A stretch of DNA of 64,000 bases from positions 31,812 to 95,811 of the forward strand of contig NZ_VIKW01000022.1 of the NCBI RefSeq assembly GCF_009711975.1. Reading direction: 5' to 3'. The position numbers and the translations under genes were made by a program. Below are positions 48,547 through 57,700 of this stretch, piece by piece; the first letter of the stretch is position 1; each line of letters opens with the position of its first letter. This DNA is from Anabaena sp. UHCC 0204. Its GTDB lineage: Bacteria > Cyanobacteriota > Cyanobacteriia > Cyanobacteriales > Nostocaceae. A model generated the notes under the pieces. That model did not search any database. It was not told where the DNA came from and saw only the letters and a list, made by a program, of their open reading frames with translations.

Positions 48547-48837
48547 TTACATCTGGATAATATCTGACTGTAAATCTTCTAATTCTTCAGATAGTCTGAG
48601 AGAAAGTTCTTCAATGGTAGGGTAATACCAAAGATGGATAAGTGATAATTTAAATCCCAGAAATTTTTCGGCTTTACTAGCTATAATCATAGTTTGTGCT
48701 GAGTCTAAACCATAGCTATCTAAAGGTTCACGAATATCTATTTCTTCGGGTACAACCCCTAGTAAAGAGGATATTTCCGCAACTAACCAAGCTTGAATTT
48801 TAGTGGTATTATCCTGATTGGAAAGATTATTGCTCAT
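48547..48837 (-). CDS. Free acyl carrier protein
   Basis: A 96-residue stand-alone carrier protein. The phosphopantetheine attachment serine is Ser46 in SYGLDSAQTM, followed by helix 3 (YYPTIEELSLRLSEEL). It would hold the acyl chain as a thioester. The ATG follows the acyltransferase stop with no gap and has GGAGG upstream, so the two are co-translated and probably partners: the ACP may present the finished chain to the acyltransferase. It differs from the twin carriers of the megasynthase, which have DSIKRVE. Confidence 0.88.
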   Translation of the reverse strand: MSNNLSNQDNTTKIQAWLVAEISSLLGVVPEEIDIREPLDSYGLDSAQTMIIASKAEKFLGFKLSLIHLWYYPTIEELSLRLSEELEDLQSDIIQM

Positions 48838-50175
48838 TTATGTACCTCCAGTTATTAAATAAGGGAATGAGATTTCCCGAATATAAGAAATACAATGATC
48901 AACAATGTTTTCCATAGTTTTTCGCTGAAGTGAAGGTTGAGAAAATACAAAATTTAGGTTCATTTTTTCCTGAAATGTAGCCGCATGAACAATAAACATT
49001 CCTGCTGATAAAGCATGAGAACCAGCAAAACTAATTTCTTCTATTTCTAATTCCCCATACTGATGAGGAATCTTGACTTTACCAACATTAGAAACAGAAA
49101 CCGTAGCAGATACTTGATTTGGGAATAACAAAGAGAAATCTATAAGTTGTTTAGCTAAAGATATCATTTGAAAAATCTCTCCTTGTTTAATTTGTCTAGT
49201 TAAAGTATCTTGTACTTGCCGAGCTAACTCCCAAATAGAAATGTTATTTGTAATTTTATAAAATCCCATTAAAGAGCCTGCTAAAACTGTCATATTTTCT
49301 TCGCTGATTGCAGGTTGTAAGCGTCTTCTTAAATCCAAATATGATAAACAACTTACTTGGATATTATTTTCTGTACTTTTTATAAGTTGCCTAGATACTG
49401 TCAACAGTAAGGCTGCACATAAAGCACTTTGTACTGTAGTATTTTCCTGTTTGCATTGCTGAATAAACTGTTGTGTTGATTTTTGATTCAATTGTCTGTG
49501 AATAATTTCACAACGACGCTGAGAAATGGGAACATACTTTTCTACTGGTAATGTTTTTGGTTGATTCCAGTATTTTTTAAATGCAATCTTTAATAGTAAA
49601 TAAATTCTACCTATCTTTCCTTGGAAACTATTTGTCCAAGCAGGTAACAATTTTTCAATTGGGGGTAGAGCTTCTAACTTAGTAACGGCTTTAATTGACT
49701 CACCCGCGGTAATTTTATGACAATAAGTTAAAATTTCTGAATGCAGTTGGATGCTTGACAAACCATCGGTAATTGCATGATGAGTAGTTGTAATTAGATA
49801 ATTAATATTTTCTTGATTTTCTACTTTTACAAGTACAACTCTCATTAAATATTTACTACTATCAATTACCTGATTCATTTCTGCATTAACAACTTCTTCC
49901 CATTCATGAATATCCACAATATTAACAAGTTGAAAAGGAAGTTTTCCTGTACCTGCGGACTGAAAATAGTAGGAATTTCTAAAATTAATAATGTGATAAT
50001 TTAGCGCAGGATGACGAGATTGAATCATCTCTAAAGACTGTTTCAAAACTGTATCTTCAATAGTTCCTTTAATCCGGCTAATAGTAACTAAATTCCATGT
50101 TTTAGCCCGGTGATTCAAAATTTCCATTGTTTGTTCTATATGTCCCAATTTTCTATTTACAGCCATATTGATCAC
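48838..50175 (-). CDS. Condensation-domain-like acyltransferase (PapA/AATase type)
   Basis: A 445-residue stand-alone protein of the chloramphenicol-acetyltransferase/condensation superfamily. The catalytic motif HHAITDG lies at 132-138, with His133 as general base. LTVSRQLIKST and VSVSNVGKVKIPHQYGELEIEEI mark the C-terminal half, where the NRPS DFGWG motif is replaced as in PapA-type esterifying enzymes. It is expected to move an acyl chain from a carrier protein to an alcohol or amine, giving an ester or amide. Position between the PfaD-like gene and the ACP gene supports a role in chain release. Confidence 0.8.
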   Translation of the reverse strand: MINMAVNRKLGHIEQTMEILNHRAKTWNLVTISRIKGTIEDTVLKQSLEMIQSRHPALNYHIINFRNSYYFQSAGTGKLPFQLVNIVDIHEWEEVVNAEMNQVIDSSKYLMRVVLVKVENQENINYLITTTHHAITDGLSSIQLHSEILTYCHKITAGESIKAVTKLEALPPIEKLLPAWTNSFQGKIGRIYLLLKIAFKKYWNQPKTLPVEKYVPISQRRCEIIHRQLNQKSTQQFIQQCKQENTTVQSALCAALLLTVSRQLIKSTENNIQVSCLSYLDLRRRLQPAISEENMTVLAGSLMGFYKITNNISIWELARQVQDTLTRQIKQGEIFQMISLAKQLIDFSLLFPNQVSATVSVSNVGKVKIPHQYGELEIEEISFAGSHALSAGMFIVHAATFQEKMNLNFVFSQPSLQRKTMENIVDHCISYIREISFPYLITGGT

Positions 50176-50202
50176 CTTTGGCTAAATGAGAATTTTCAAA
50201 AT

Positions 50203-50262
50203 TGTTGGTAGTGAGGGATTTATCCCTCACTTATAGCACTCAAGTGCTAACTACAAACTTTG
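50203..50262. repeat. Double-hairpin repeat, family D copy 3, overlapping a stop codon
   Basis: Palindromes GAGGGATTTATCCCTC and AGCACTCAAGTGCT, framed by TTGGTAGT and CTACAAA. The end with CTACAAA supplies the TAG stop and the last residues of the PfaD-type gene (50251-50253). Confidence 0.75.
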
Positions 50263-51903
50263 TGGATGATATTGGCTGTATTCTTCTGGCATTTGTAAAC
50301 CTTGAACTTTTAAATTTTGAATGCGATATAAATAAGCTGCTCCTGTCATAATTTGATCAGCTACATCCACTACTCGACGATTATTGATATCAGCTAAATA
50401 AGAACCACGTACCCAATTATTAAAACTACCCATTGCTGGACCACACCAGATTTGATAATCTATTTCCCGACCTTTTTCTCCAGTATTAGACCACCGAGAA
50501 GATAATCCTAAATACCAGCGAAATATTAACGCCATTTTTAGCTTAGGATTGTTAGTTGCTTTACTTAATTTCTCTGGATTACGTTGGGATAAATAAGTAG
50601 ATGTTTCTTGCCAAATTTCCGCAATTGTTTTTCGCAAAATTTGTTTTTCTAACTTTTCTATTTCATCTGGGGGAATTTCGGTAATTGAATTATAATTTCT
50701 GTATAATTCCCATAATTTTTGAGCGCGGAGAGGGAAGAGAGTTCCCCGTTTGAGAACTTGCAATTTTACGCCCATTTCAAACATATCAGCCGCTGGAGCC
50801 ATCATTACATCAGTCATTTCTGCTTCAGCTAAAAGCTTTTTTGTATATTCAGAAGTACCAGCTTCAACGCAAGCTTGATTAATAGAACCTGTGACAATAT
50901 AGGCTGCACCCATCATAAAAGCGGCTAGTGCTGATTGGGGTGTAGAAATTCCGCCAGCTACACCAATTCTTACAGGTTGTTCATAACCATATTGACGCTG
51001 AATTTCATCTCTTAATTCTAAGATAGAAGGTAATAAACAAACTAAGGGACGATTATCTGTATGTCCTCCTGAATCTGCTTCTACGGTAATATCATCAGCT
51101 ATGGGAATTTTAGCAGCTAGAGTTGCTTGTAATTCACTAATTAATCCTTTTTCAACTAATTGTGACAGAATTTTTATGGGTGCAGGTTGGAGAAATTTAG
51201 TTGCAACTTCTCGACGGGAAACTTTGGCGATGATTTTATTTTTAATTTCGATTTGATTAGCTGAATTTAAACTGAGTCCAGCCGCTCGATAGTAGACTAT
51301 ATTATCAGTCAAATCTAAAAATGCAGAGGCTTCAATGATGCGGATTTGATGCTGTAAATATAAATCAATTAATCGCCGTTCAATAGCTGGTTCACTAGGG
51401 CTATGAAGTAAGTTAAAAGCATAAGGTTTGTTATGTAAAGCTTGTTGAATTTTATGAATAGCTGTTTCTACACGGGAAGGAGATAAACCTCCTGCACCAA
51501 ATGAGCTTAAAACATTTGCTTTTCCCAGGGCAATAACCATTTCTTCAGATGCAATACCTTGAGCCATTGCTCCAGTTGCATAAGCATATTTTACACCATA
51601 AAATTCTAGAAAGCTTGGATCACCTAATTGATGAAAGCCGATAGCAGGAACAGATAAAAGCATTTCCAACTGATTACTGTTACCATTAATAGCATAGGAT
51701 AAACTTCCCTGATTGCTAATACCAATTAGTCCTTCTTTATTCAGAATATAACAAGGGTAATCCAAATTCATCAGTTTACTTTTAATGTTTTTTGCATCAA
51801 ATGATACGGTATTTAAATCACCTTTCCATGCTTGATAATTGTTATTCATTGAATAAGGAAACTTAAGTTGATGTTGATTCAACATCTTTGATGAATTAAA
51901 CAC
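50251..51903 (-). CDS. PfaD-type enoyl reductase of a secondary-lipid synthase
   Basis: A 550-residue flavin-dependent enzyme of the nitronate-monooxygenase/2-nitropropane-dioxygenase fold. The PfaD family traits are visible: an N-terminal extension, GAGGLSPSRVETAIHKIQ, VEADSGGHTDNRPLVCLLP, GVAGGISTPQSALAAFMMGA and IVTGSINQACVEAGTS, then MAPAADMFEMGVKLQVLKRG. PfaD reduces the trans double bond of the enoyl chain on the PfaA-type ACPs in polyunsaturated fatty acid and heterocyst glycolipid synthases. It stands after the KS/AT gene with a 40-base gap. Its stop codon is provided by a repeat. Confidence 0.88.
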   Translation of the reverse strand: MFNSSKMLNQHQLKFPYSMNNNYQAWKGDLNTVSFDAKNIKSKLMNLDYPCYILNKEGLIGISNQGSLSYAINGNSNQLEMLLSVPAIGFHQLGDPSFLEFYGVKYAYATGAMAQGIASEEMVIALGKANVLSSFGAGGLSPSRVETAIHKIQQALHNKPYAFNLLHSPSEPAIERRLIDLYLQHQIRIIEASAFLDLTDNIVYYRAAGLSLNSANQIEIKNKIIAKVSRREVATKFLQPAPIKILSQLVEKGLISELQATLAAKIPIADDITVEADSGGHTDNRPLVCLLPSILELRDEIQRQYGYEQPVRIGVAGGISTPQSALAAFMMGAAYIVTGSINQACVEAGTSEYTKKLLAEAEMTDVMMAPAADMFEMGVKLQVLKRGTLFPLRAQKLWELYRNYNSITEIPPDEIEKLEKQILRKTIAEIWQETSTYLSQRNPEKLSKATNNPKLKMALIFRWYLGLSSRWSNTGEKGREIDYQIWCGPAMGSFNNWVRGSYLADINNRRVVDVADQIMTGAAYLYRIQNLKVQGLQMPEEYSQYHPQSL

Positions 51904-51943
51904 GCTATTTAACCTCCACTAATTTTGTAAATTTTGACTATTT

Positions 51944-54628
51944 CTACTTTGTAGTTTTTGCTTGTATAACCATTCTTTTGTATAAATCTAGCTGCTGTTG
52001 GAGAAATAAACTTAGTTGTTGCAGTGATGTTTGACGGGACTGCAATAAAAAATCGTGTGCTTTGGCTAGACGGGCATTGTTATCATGTAATTCTGGATAG
52101 TGAGGAATTGATTTAAGCCTGTGTTCATAATTAAATAAAGAAGGATTTGGTAGAATTGACTGATTTTTAGCGGGAATATTTTGATCCAATTTGATATTTG
52201 GCAGAGAATATAAAGGTGATAAATCTAACTCAACTCGATGACTAAACAGCTTGGCTAATGCTTTGATAATAGAAGTATGATCATCTACACCTCGACGATT
52301 CAGAGATACAGTCAGATGTTCTTTTTGTTTGAGGATTTCGCTAATCCAGCGACTACAATTACTGCCAACACCAACTTCAATAAAAATTCTGATGTTGTCA
52401 TTATAAACATGATTGACTAAACGAGGAAAATCAAGTTGTTGGCACAGGGACTTGGCAATATTTTTACCGATTAAATGACTATCAATTTCGACGGTTGCGT
52501 ATTCTGCGGCAGAATAGAAAGTTGTTTTTGAATTTGTTTGAGTGGGTAGGGTATTAACTTTGACAAATTCATCATATTCAGAGTGCATTGGTTCACAATG
52601 AATTACATGATTAATTGATGTCGGAAAAGCGTCACATTTTAAAGTTTCAATAACTCTTTTGCAAGCTTGAGTTTCACCAGCAATTACTACTTCTTCAGGT
52701 GTATTAATTAAAGGCATATAAACCTGTTGTTCATTTTTGAGAACTTCTCGCACCTGGGACGCAGAACATATTAAAATGTAGTTACTCCAAAATTCTTCAC
52801 TTTTACCTTCATGAATTAGCGGTAATCCCCAATGCTGACGAACTGCATTTTTAGGTCCAGATAATTGAGTTCTAAATAGAGGGGATGAATTCAAATAATC
52901 ACTGGTACTCTTGAAGCTAGTCCAAATACCTTGTGCTAACATCATACTAGTTTCACCAAGGCTATATCCAAAAGCATAAGGGGATTGAATCTGAAAATAA
53001 TTTTTGAGAATTGCTGTCATCAATCCTGCTAAACCAACTTCTGATTCCAGCATAGAAACTGGATCATCTATTAATTTTTGTTCGATAGTTTCTAATGTTC
53101 TTTTGGATAATTTATTGATGCTACGAGGATAGAGAATTTTTTCAATGTTAGCGACTCGATTGTAAACACTTCTAATTACAACATCATCATACAATTGGGG
53201 GAAAAGACGGAAAATATTTCTTCCTATTCCGATATAAGAAGTAAAAGATCCGGGATAAACAAAAGCAACATGACCTTTTTTTCCTTGGGGTTTAACTGTA
53301 AAATAACTACCAAGTGGAGTTTGCCAATCTTTGCCAGTCTCAAAAGCAATATTTACGCCCTGAATTGCCCTTTCAATCTCTCGGTTTAATTCTTCTGGAT
53401 GTCGGGCAAGAATAGCTAAGGCATAGGTTGATTTTTGATACTTTTGATATTGTTGGAAATGATGAATTGCTAGTTGAGATAAAGAAGAGAAATCTGAAAG
53501 ATTTTGTTGAAATGCAGTAATTTGTGCTAATAAAGAAGAGCGATCGCCAGCAGCAATAGTAAATAAATAATAAGGCATTTCTTCCAAATATTTACTACTG
53601 CGTTCTATTTGGCTAAGTTCTTCTGATAAAATTAAATGTCCATAAGTATTATCTTCCTCCATAATATTTACCGCCGCTACTCTTTTAGTCGCACCAGATT
53701 CTAAAAACCAAGGTTTTGATTCTGTCGCTACATAAAATGGACTTCTGCGCCAAATCTCTGGCTGTTGAGGATTGCACCATTGAGGAACAGCAGGAATATA
53801 GCGATGATATAAACAAAGTGCGGTTTTAATGATGCTAAATATACCTGCTGTGGCTTGTGTGTTGCCAATATTAGCTTTAACACTACCAAGTCCACAACTG
53901 AGATTTTCTTCCTCACTCTGATAGGCTGATATTAAACCTTGAATTTCTGCTGTATCTGCGTCGGGAATGCCACTAGCAACAACTTCTAAATAACCAATAT
54001 CTGCGGCTTTGATATCTGCCATTTGAAAGGCTTTGTGACAAGCTTGAGTAACAGCTTCTGGATGAAGTGCAGAATGTTTGACAACACTTAATCCATCAAT
54101 GACTGCATATATGCAATGGTTTTGTTGCTTGGCTGTTTCATGTAGTTCTAAGACTACTGCGGCTGCACCTGCTGTTTTTATGATGCCTTTAGCGTTTTCT
54201 TCATAACTAAAAGTATGTACACCTATGTTAATTTCTGGAGGGTTATTTTTATCTATGCCTACAATTAAAACAGCTTCTACTTGCTGTGTAGTTAATAATT
54301 TTTGACTTAAATGCAAAGCTGATAAAATAGATTTTTCTTCGGCGAAAAATGCTAATTCAGCAGAGATATAATTAGCTAATTTGGCTGAATCTTCTGTGGG
54401 AGAAATGGTAATTAATGCTAGGGTTGTTTCTGGTTTAATTTTAGCATTTTCTAAAGCAGAATTGATAATTTTTCGATTGAGAGGAGTTGATGGCTCATTT
54501 TCAGATGTAACTGGACTTTGTTTACCTTCATAAATTAGACGTTCAAATTTAGTTAATGTTGATGAATTACTGATCACGCAATCCATACCGATAATTGCTA
54601 ATTTTTGATTTTGTTGCATTGGTATCAT
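51944..54628 (-). CDS. PfaB-like protein: degenerate ketosynthase fold plus acyltransferase
   Basis: An 894-residue protein. Residues 1-335 have the ketosynthase fold (LAIIGMDCVIS start, GSVKANIGNTQATAG at ~248-262) but the catalytic residues are gone: no DxxCxS motif, the EAHGTGT motif is replaced by EVVASGIPD, and the third-motif His by Asn256. This part is probably structural or chain-length-determining. Residues ~450-790 form an acyltransferase with GYSLGE at 554-559 (Ser556) and VAFVYPGSFTSY. This pairing is that of PfaB and its heterocyst glycolipid counterpart. It starts 124 bases after the megasynthase. Confidence 0.85.
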   Translation of the reverse strand: MIPMQQNQKLAIIGMDCVISNSSTLTKFERLIYEGKQSPVTSENEPSTPLNRKIINSALENAKIKPETTLALITISPTEDSAKLANYISAELAFFAEEKSILSALHLSQKLLTTQQVEAVLIVGIDKNNPPEINIGVHTFSYEENAKGIIKTAGAAAVVLELHETAKQQNHCIYAVIDGLSVVKHSALHPEAVTQACHKAFQMADIKAADIGYLEVVASGIPDADTAEIQGLISAYQSEEENLSCGLGSVKANIGNTQATAGIFSIIKTALCLYHRYIPAVPQWCNPQQPEIWRRSPFYVATESKPWFLESGATKRVAAVNIMEEDNTYGHLILSEELSQIERSSKYLEEMPYYLFTIAAGDRSSLLAQITAFQQNLSDFSSLSQLAIHHFQQYQKYQKSTYALAILARHPEELNREIERAIQGVNIAFETGKDWQTPLGSYFTVKPQGKKGHVAFVYPGSFTSYIGIGRNIFRLFPQLYDDVVIRSVYNRVANIEKILYPRSINKLSKRTLETIEQKLIDDPVSMLESEVGLAGLMTAILKNYFQIQSPYAFGYSLGETSMMLAQGIWTSFKSTSDYLNSSPLFRTQLSGPKNAVRQHWGLPLIHEGKSEEFWSNYILICSASQVREVLKNEQQVYMPLINTPEEVVIAGETQACKRVIETLKCDAFPTSINHVIHCEPMHSEYDEFVKVNTLPTQTNSKTTFYSAAEYATVEIDSHLIGKNIAKSLCQQLDFPRLVNHVYNDNIRIFIEVGVGSNCSRWISEILKQKEHLTVSLNRRGVDDHTSIIKALAKLFSHRVELDLSPLYSLPNIKLDQNIPAKNQSILPNPSLFNYEHRLKSIPHYPELHDNNARLAKAHDFLLQSRQTSLQQLSLFLQQQLDLYKRMVIQAKTTK

Positions 54629-54752
54629 GATAATTCTCCATTTTGAGAAACGTTTGGATTGAAGGTATATTTCAGAGAATGCAGAGAACAGGAGGTTTTT
54701 TTGCGTAGTTTCTAATTCTTAAACTCTCTCTGTACCTCTGCATGAAAAATAG

Positions 54753-57700
54753 CTAATATTTGGCGATTTGATTCGGTAAAATTGTTCCTTTTGCGCCAAT
54801 CATCCGATTATAAATTTGTCCTTGGCGATTATAGGTAATCACATCTGTAATGACTGATGATTCTGTTTTTGATTGGACTTCACAAGTTACATAAAATGTT
54901 TCACCAAAGGGAACTTTTGCAAACTGTTCAAAGTTCTTAATTTCTGATGGTAAACAGCCAACTTGATGAAAGTGTTGTGTCCAAACCCAAAGGGAATGAA
55001 TCTGGACATCTGCTATGTAGGGATTGAATGTTTGAACGGGAAATTGTCCCTGTTGCTGTGCTGTTGGTTCTGCTAAACAGCATTCAATAGTCATTTTACT
55101 GGGGCTGGTATTGAGAACTGCTTTTACACCTTGAAAGGTGATTCCATGAAATAGACTAGCAGCATTTATTTGATAAAGTTCTTGATTTGTTTTCAGGAAG
55201 TTTTCATCCTGATTAAAATTCAGGTTTCCATAGTTGGGTGGTGTAGGAATTTCCCGCTTGAGAATCAGATTGGTACTGAAGTGATATCGGGTTTTTTCGT
55301 CTGGTGTCTTACTGCTAATCTTAACAGCAAATTCTATTTCCTGATTTTCAGTTTTAGCAAGTTCTTGAATTTCTAAAATATATTCACTTGCTAAGGTTTG
55401 ATCAAAAACTATGCCTTTTAAGACTTTGAAATTGGGAGAACTAAAGGCTGTAAACCCAGGATATAGTTGTTCACAAGCATTAGTCATCCATAATAACCCA
55501 CAAGTCGCAGGAAGTACGGGACGATTAGCGATTACATGATCATGTAAAAATGGGTTTTCTGCTAATGTTAATCGGCGTTTAATCCGATAAGTTTTTAACT
55601 CAGGGGATAAACTAGCAGGAACATAAACTAAGGGACTACCAATTACTAATTGAACTGGATCTTGATTAGCATTTGTTAGTTCATTAATTAACATTTGTGT
55701 CCCTGTTTCTATGGGAATAGTTTCAATTCCTCTTTCCGCGAAAGCTTTCTTTAATTCTGCTGATACCATGCCACTTTCCCAAGGTCCCCAGTTAATAGCC
55801 ATGACATGACAATTGGGGTAATTATGTTTAATTAAATGGGCAGATTTATTGAGAATTTCATTTGCTATGGCATAATCGGATTGTCCTACATTCCCATAAA
55901 ATCCAACTACGGAAGAAAACAAAACTAAATATTGCAATTGACTTGCTGGTACACAATGGAGAAGATTTTCCAAACCTTTAACTTTGGCTGCATAAACATT
56001 TTCAAAATCCTGAATTGATTTTTTCTCAATGCGTTTATCAGCTAGGTTTCCTGCACCATGAATGATACCAGTTACCGGACCAAAACGTTCAATTACATCT
56101 GCAAGTTTTGATTCTAGTATTGCTGTGTCGGTAATATCTACACTTAAATATTCTGCTTTTCCTCCGGCTTTGGCAATTTCTTGAAGAGTGTTATGAATTT
56201 CTCGCTGTGAGGAAATTACCTGATACTTTTTCTGTACCATTATTGGTGTAGGTTTTTCCCCTTGGGCTTGGAAATTTTCTAGAATTCGCTGTTTTAATTC
56301 TCCTTCACTTTTGCAATCTTCTGTCCAAACTGGTTCAGGTTCTGTACTGGAACGCCCTAAAAGAATAAATTTACATTGATATTGTTGGGCGATTTTAATT
56401 ACACATTGGGCGGTGATTCCTTTTGCGCCACCACTGACTATAAATACTTGGTCTTTGCTAATTGGTAGGGGAAAATTAGTGGTTGCTAATGGGGTAGAAT
56501 CGGCAATTAAGGTAACTCTACCTTTGCTGCTATATCCTACTTCTTGAATTAACAAGTTGGGGTCATGAATTTCAGCAAGAATATGTTTTACAGATGTGTC
56601 TGAATCTAAGTCTGGATTTAAGTCAAGGGAACGACAAAATACATTTTCCCATTCTTGGTTAATACTCTTACTAAGTCCGAATAATCCCCCAGCAATTGCA
56701 CTAAAATTATGTGTCTCTCCTAATCCAAATTCTCCATCTAAACGGGCTACGTTAATAAAACAACTACGTCCTAAATTTGCGGCTTGATTAAGTGGTTCTT
56801 TTAGGTACTTGGCGATGAGAAAAACATGAAGAAGAATAGATTTCTCTATTTCTAATTGATTGACTGGGTGGAGGTGAATAAATGCAGCTACAGTACCATA
56901 ATTATCAGCAATTTGATTTAACTGTTGTTGTAAGCTGTCTTCATACCAATCAGTTAAAACTACTCTATTGATTTTTTCTGTAACTGTTGACTGGATCCCA
57001 GGAAAAATTAAAATTACCGTTTTCCAACCTTTAGCTATTAAGCTTTCGGCTAATTTCTCTGTAGTAGAAGAACCATCATCAGTTATTAAGACAATGTGGT
57101 TTTCAGGAATGGAAAATTCTAAACTATCTGGGATGGGAAGTTGCTGTAATTTGGCAATACTACGGCGGATATTTCCAGGGGATGTAGTGGTGGTGATCTC
57201 TGCTATTTCTTGATGAGATAACTGAGTCATTCCCTGGGCTTGCTGCTGCATATAATCAGCGATTTCGCCTAAAGTTCTCAATTCTCCAATTTCTTCAGGA
57301 TTGGGTTTAGGTAAGTCGGGATATAGTTCTAATAAACCTCCCAAAATTTCGACTCGTTTGATAGAATCAATTCCTAAATCTGCTTCCATATCCATTGACA
57401 GTTCTAGCATTTCTACCGGATAACCTGTCTTTTCACTGACAACTGTCAGCAGAATATGACTTAGATTTTCGGGAATTTCTATTGCTGTTTTCTGTTCCTG
57501 AATTCCAGGTGTAGATGTTATTAATTCCGGTTGAGGAACTTCTAGTAATACCTCTGTGGTAATACAATCTGTGGATATTTCCACTTGTTGTTTCAGTGTA
57601 TCTGGAACTAAAGTTTGCATATATTCTGCAATTTGTTCCAATGTTCTTAATTGACCTAATTCTTCAGGGTTAGGTTGAGGTAAATCAGGATACAGTTCTA

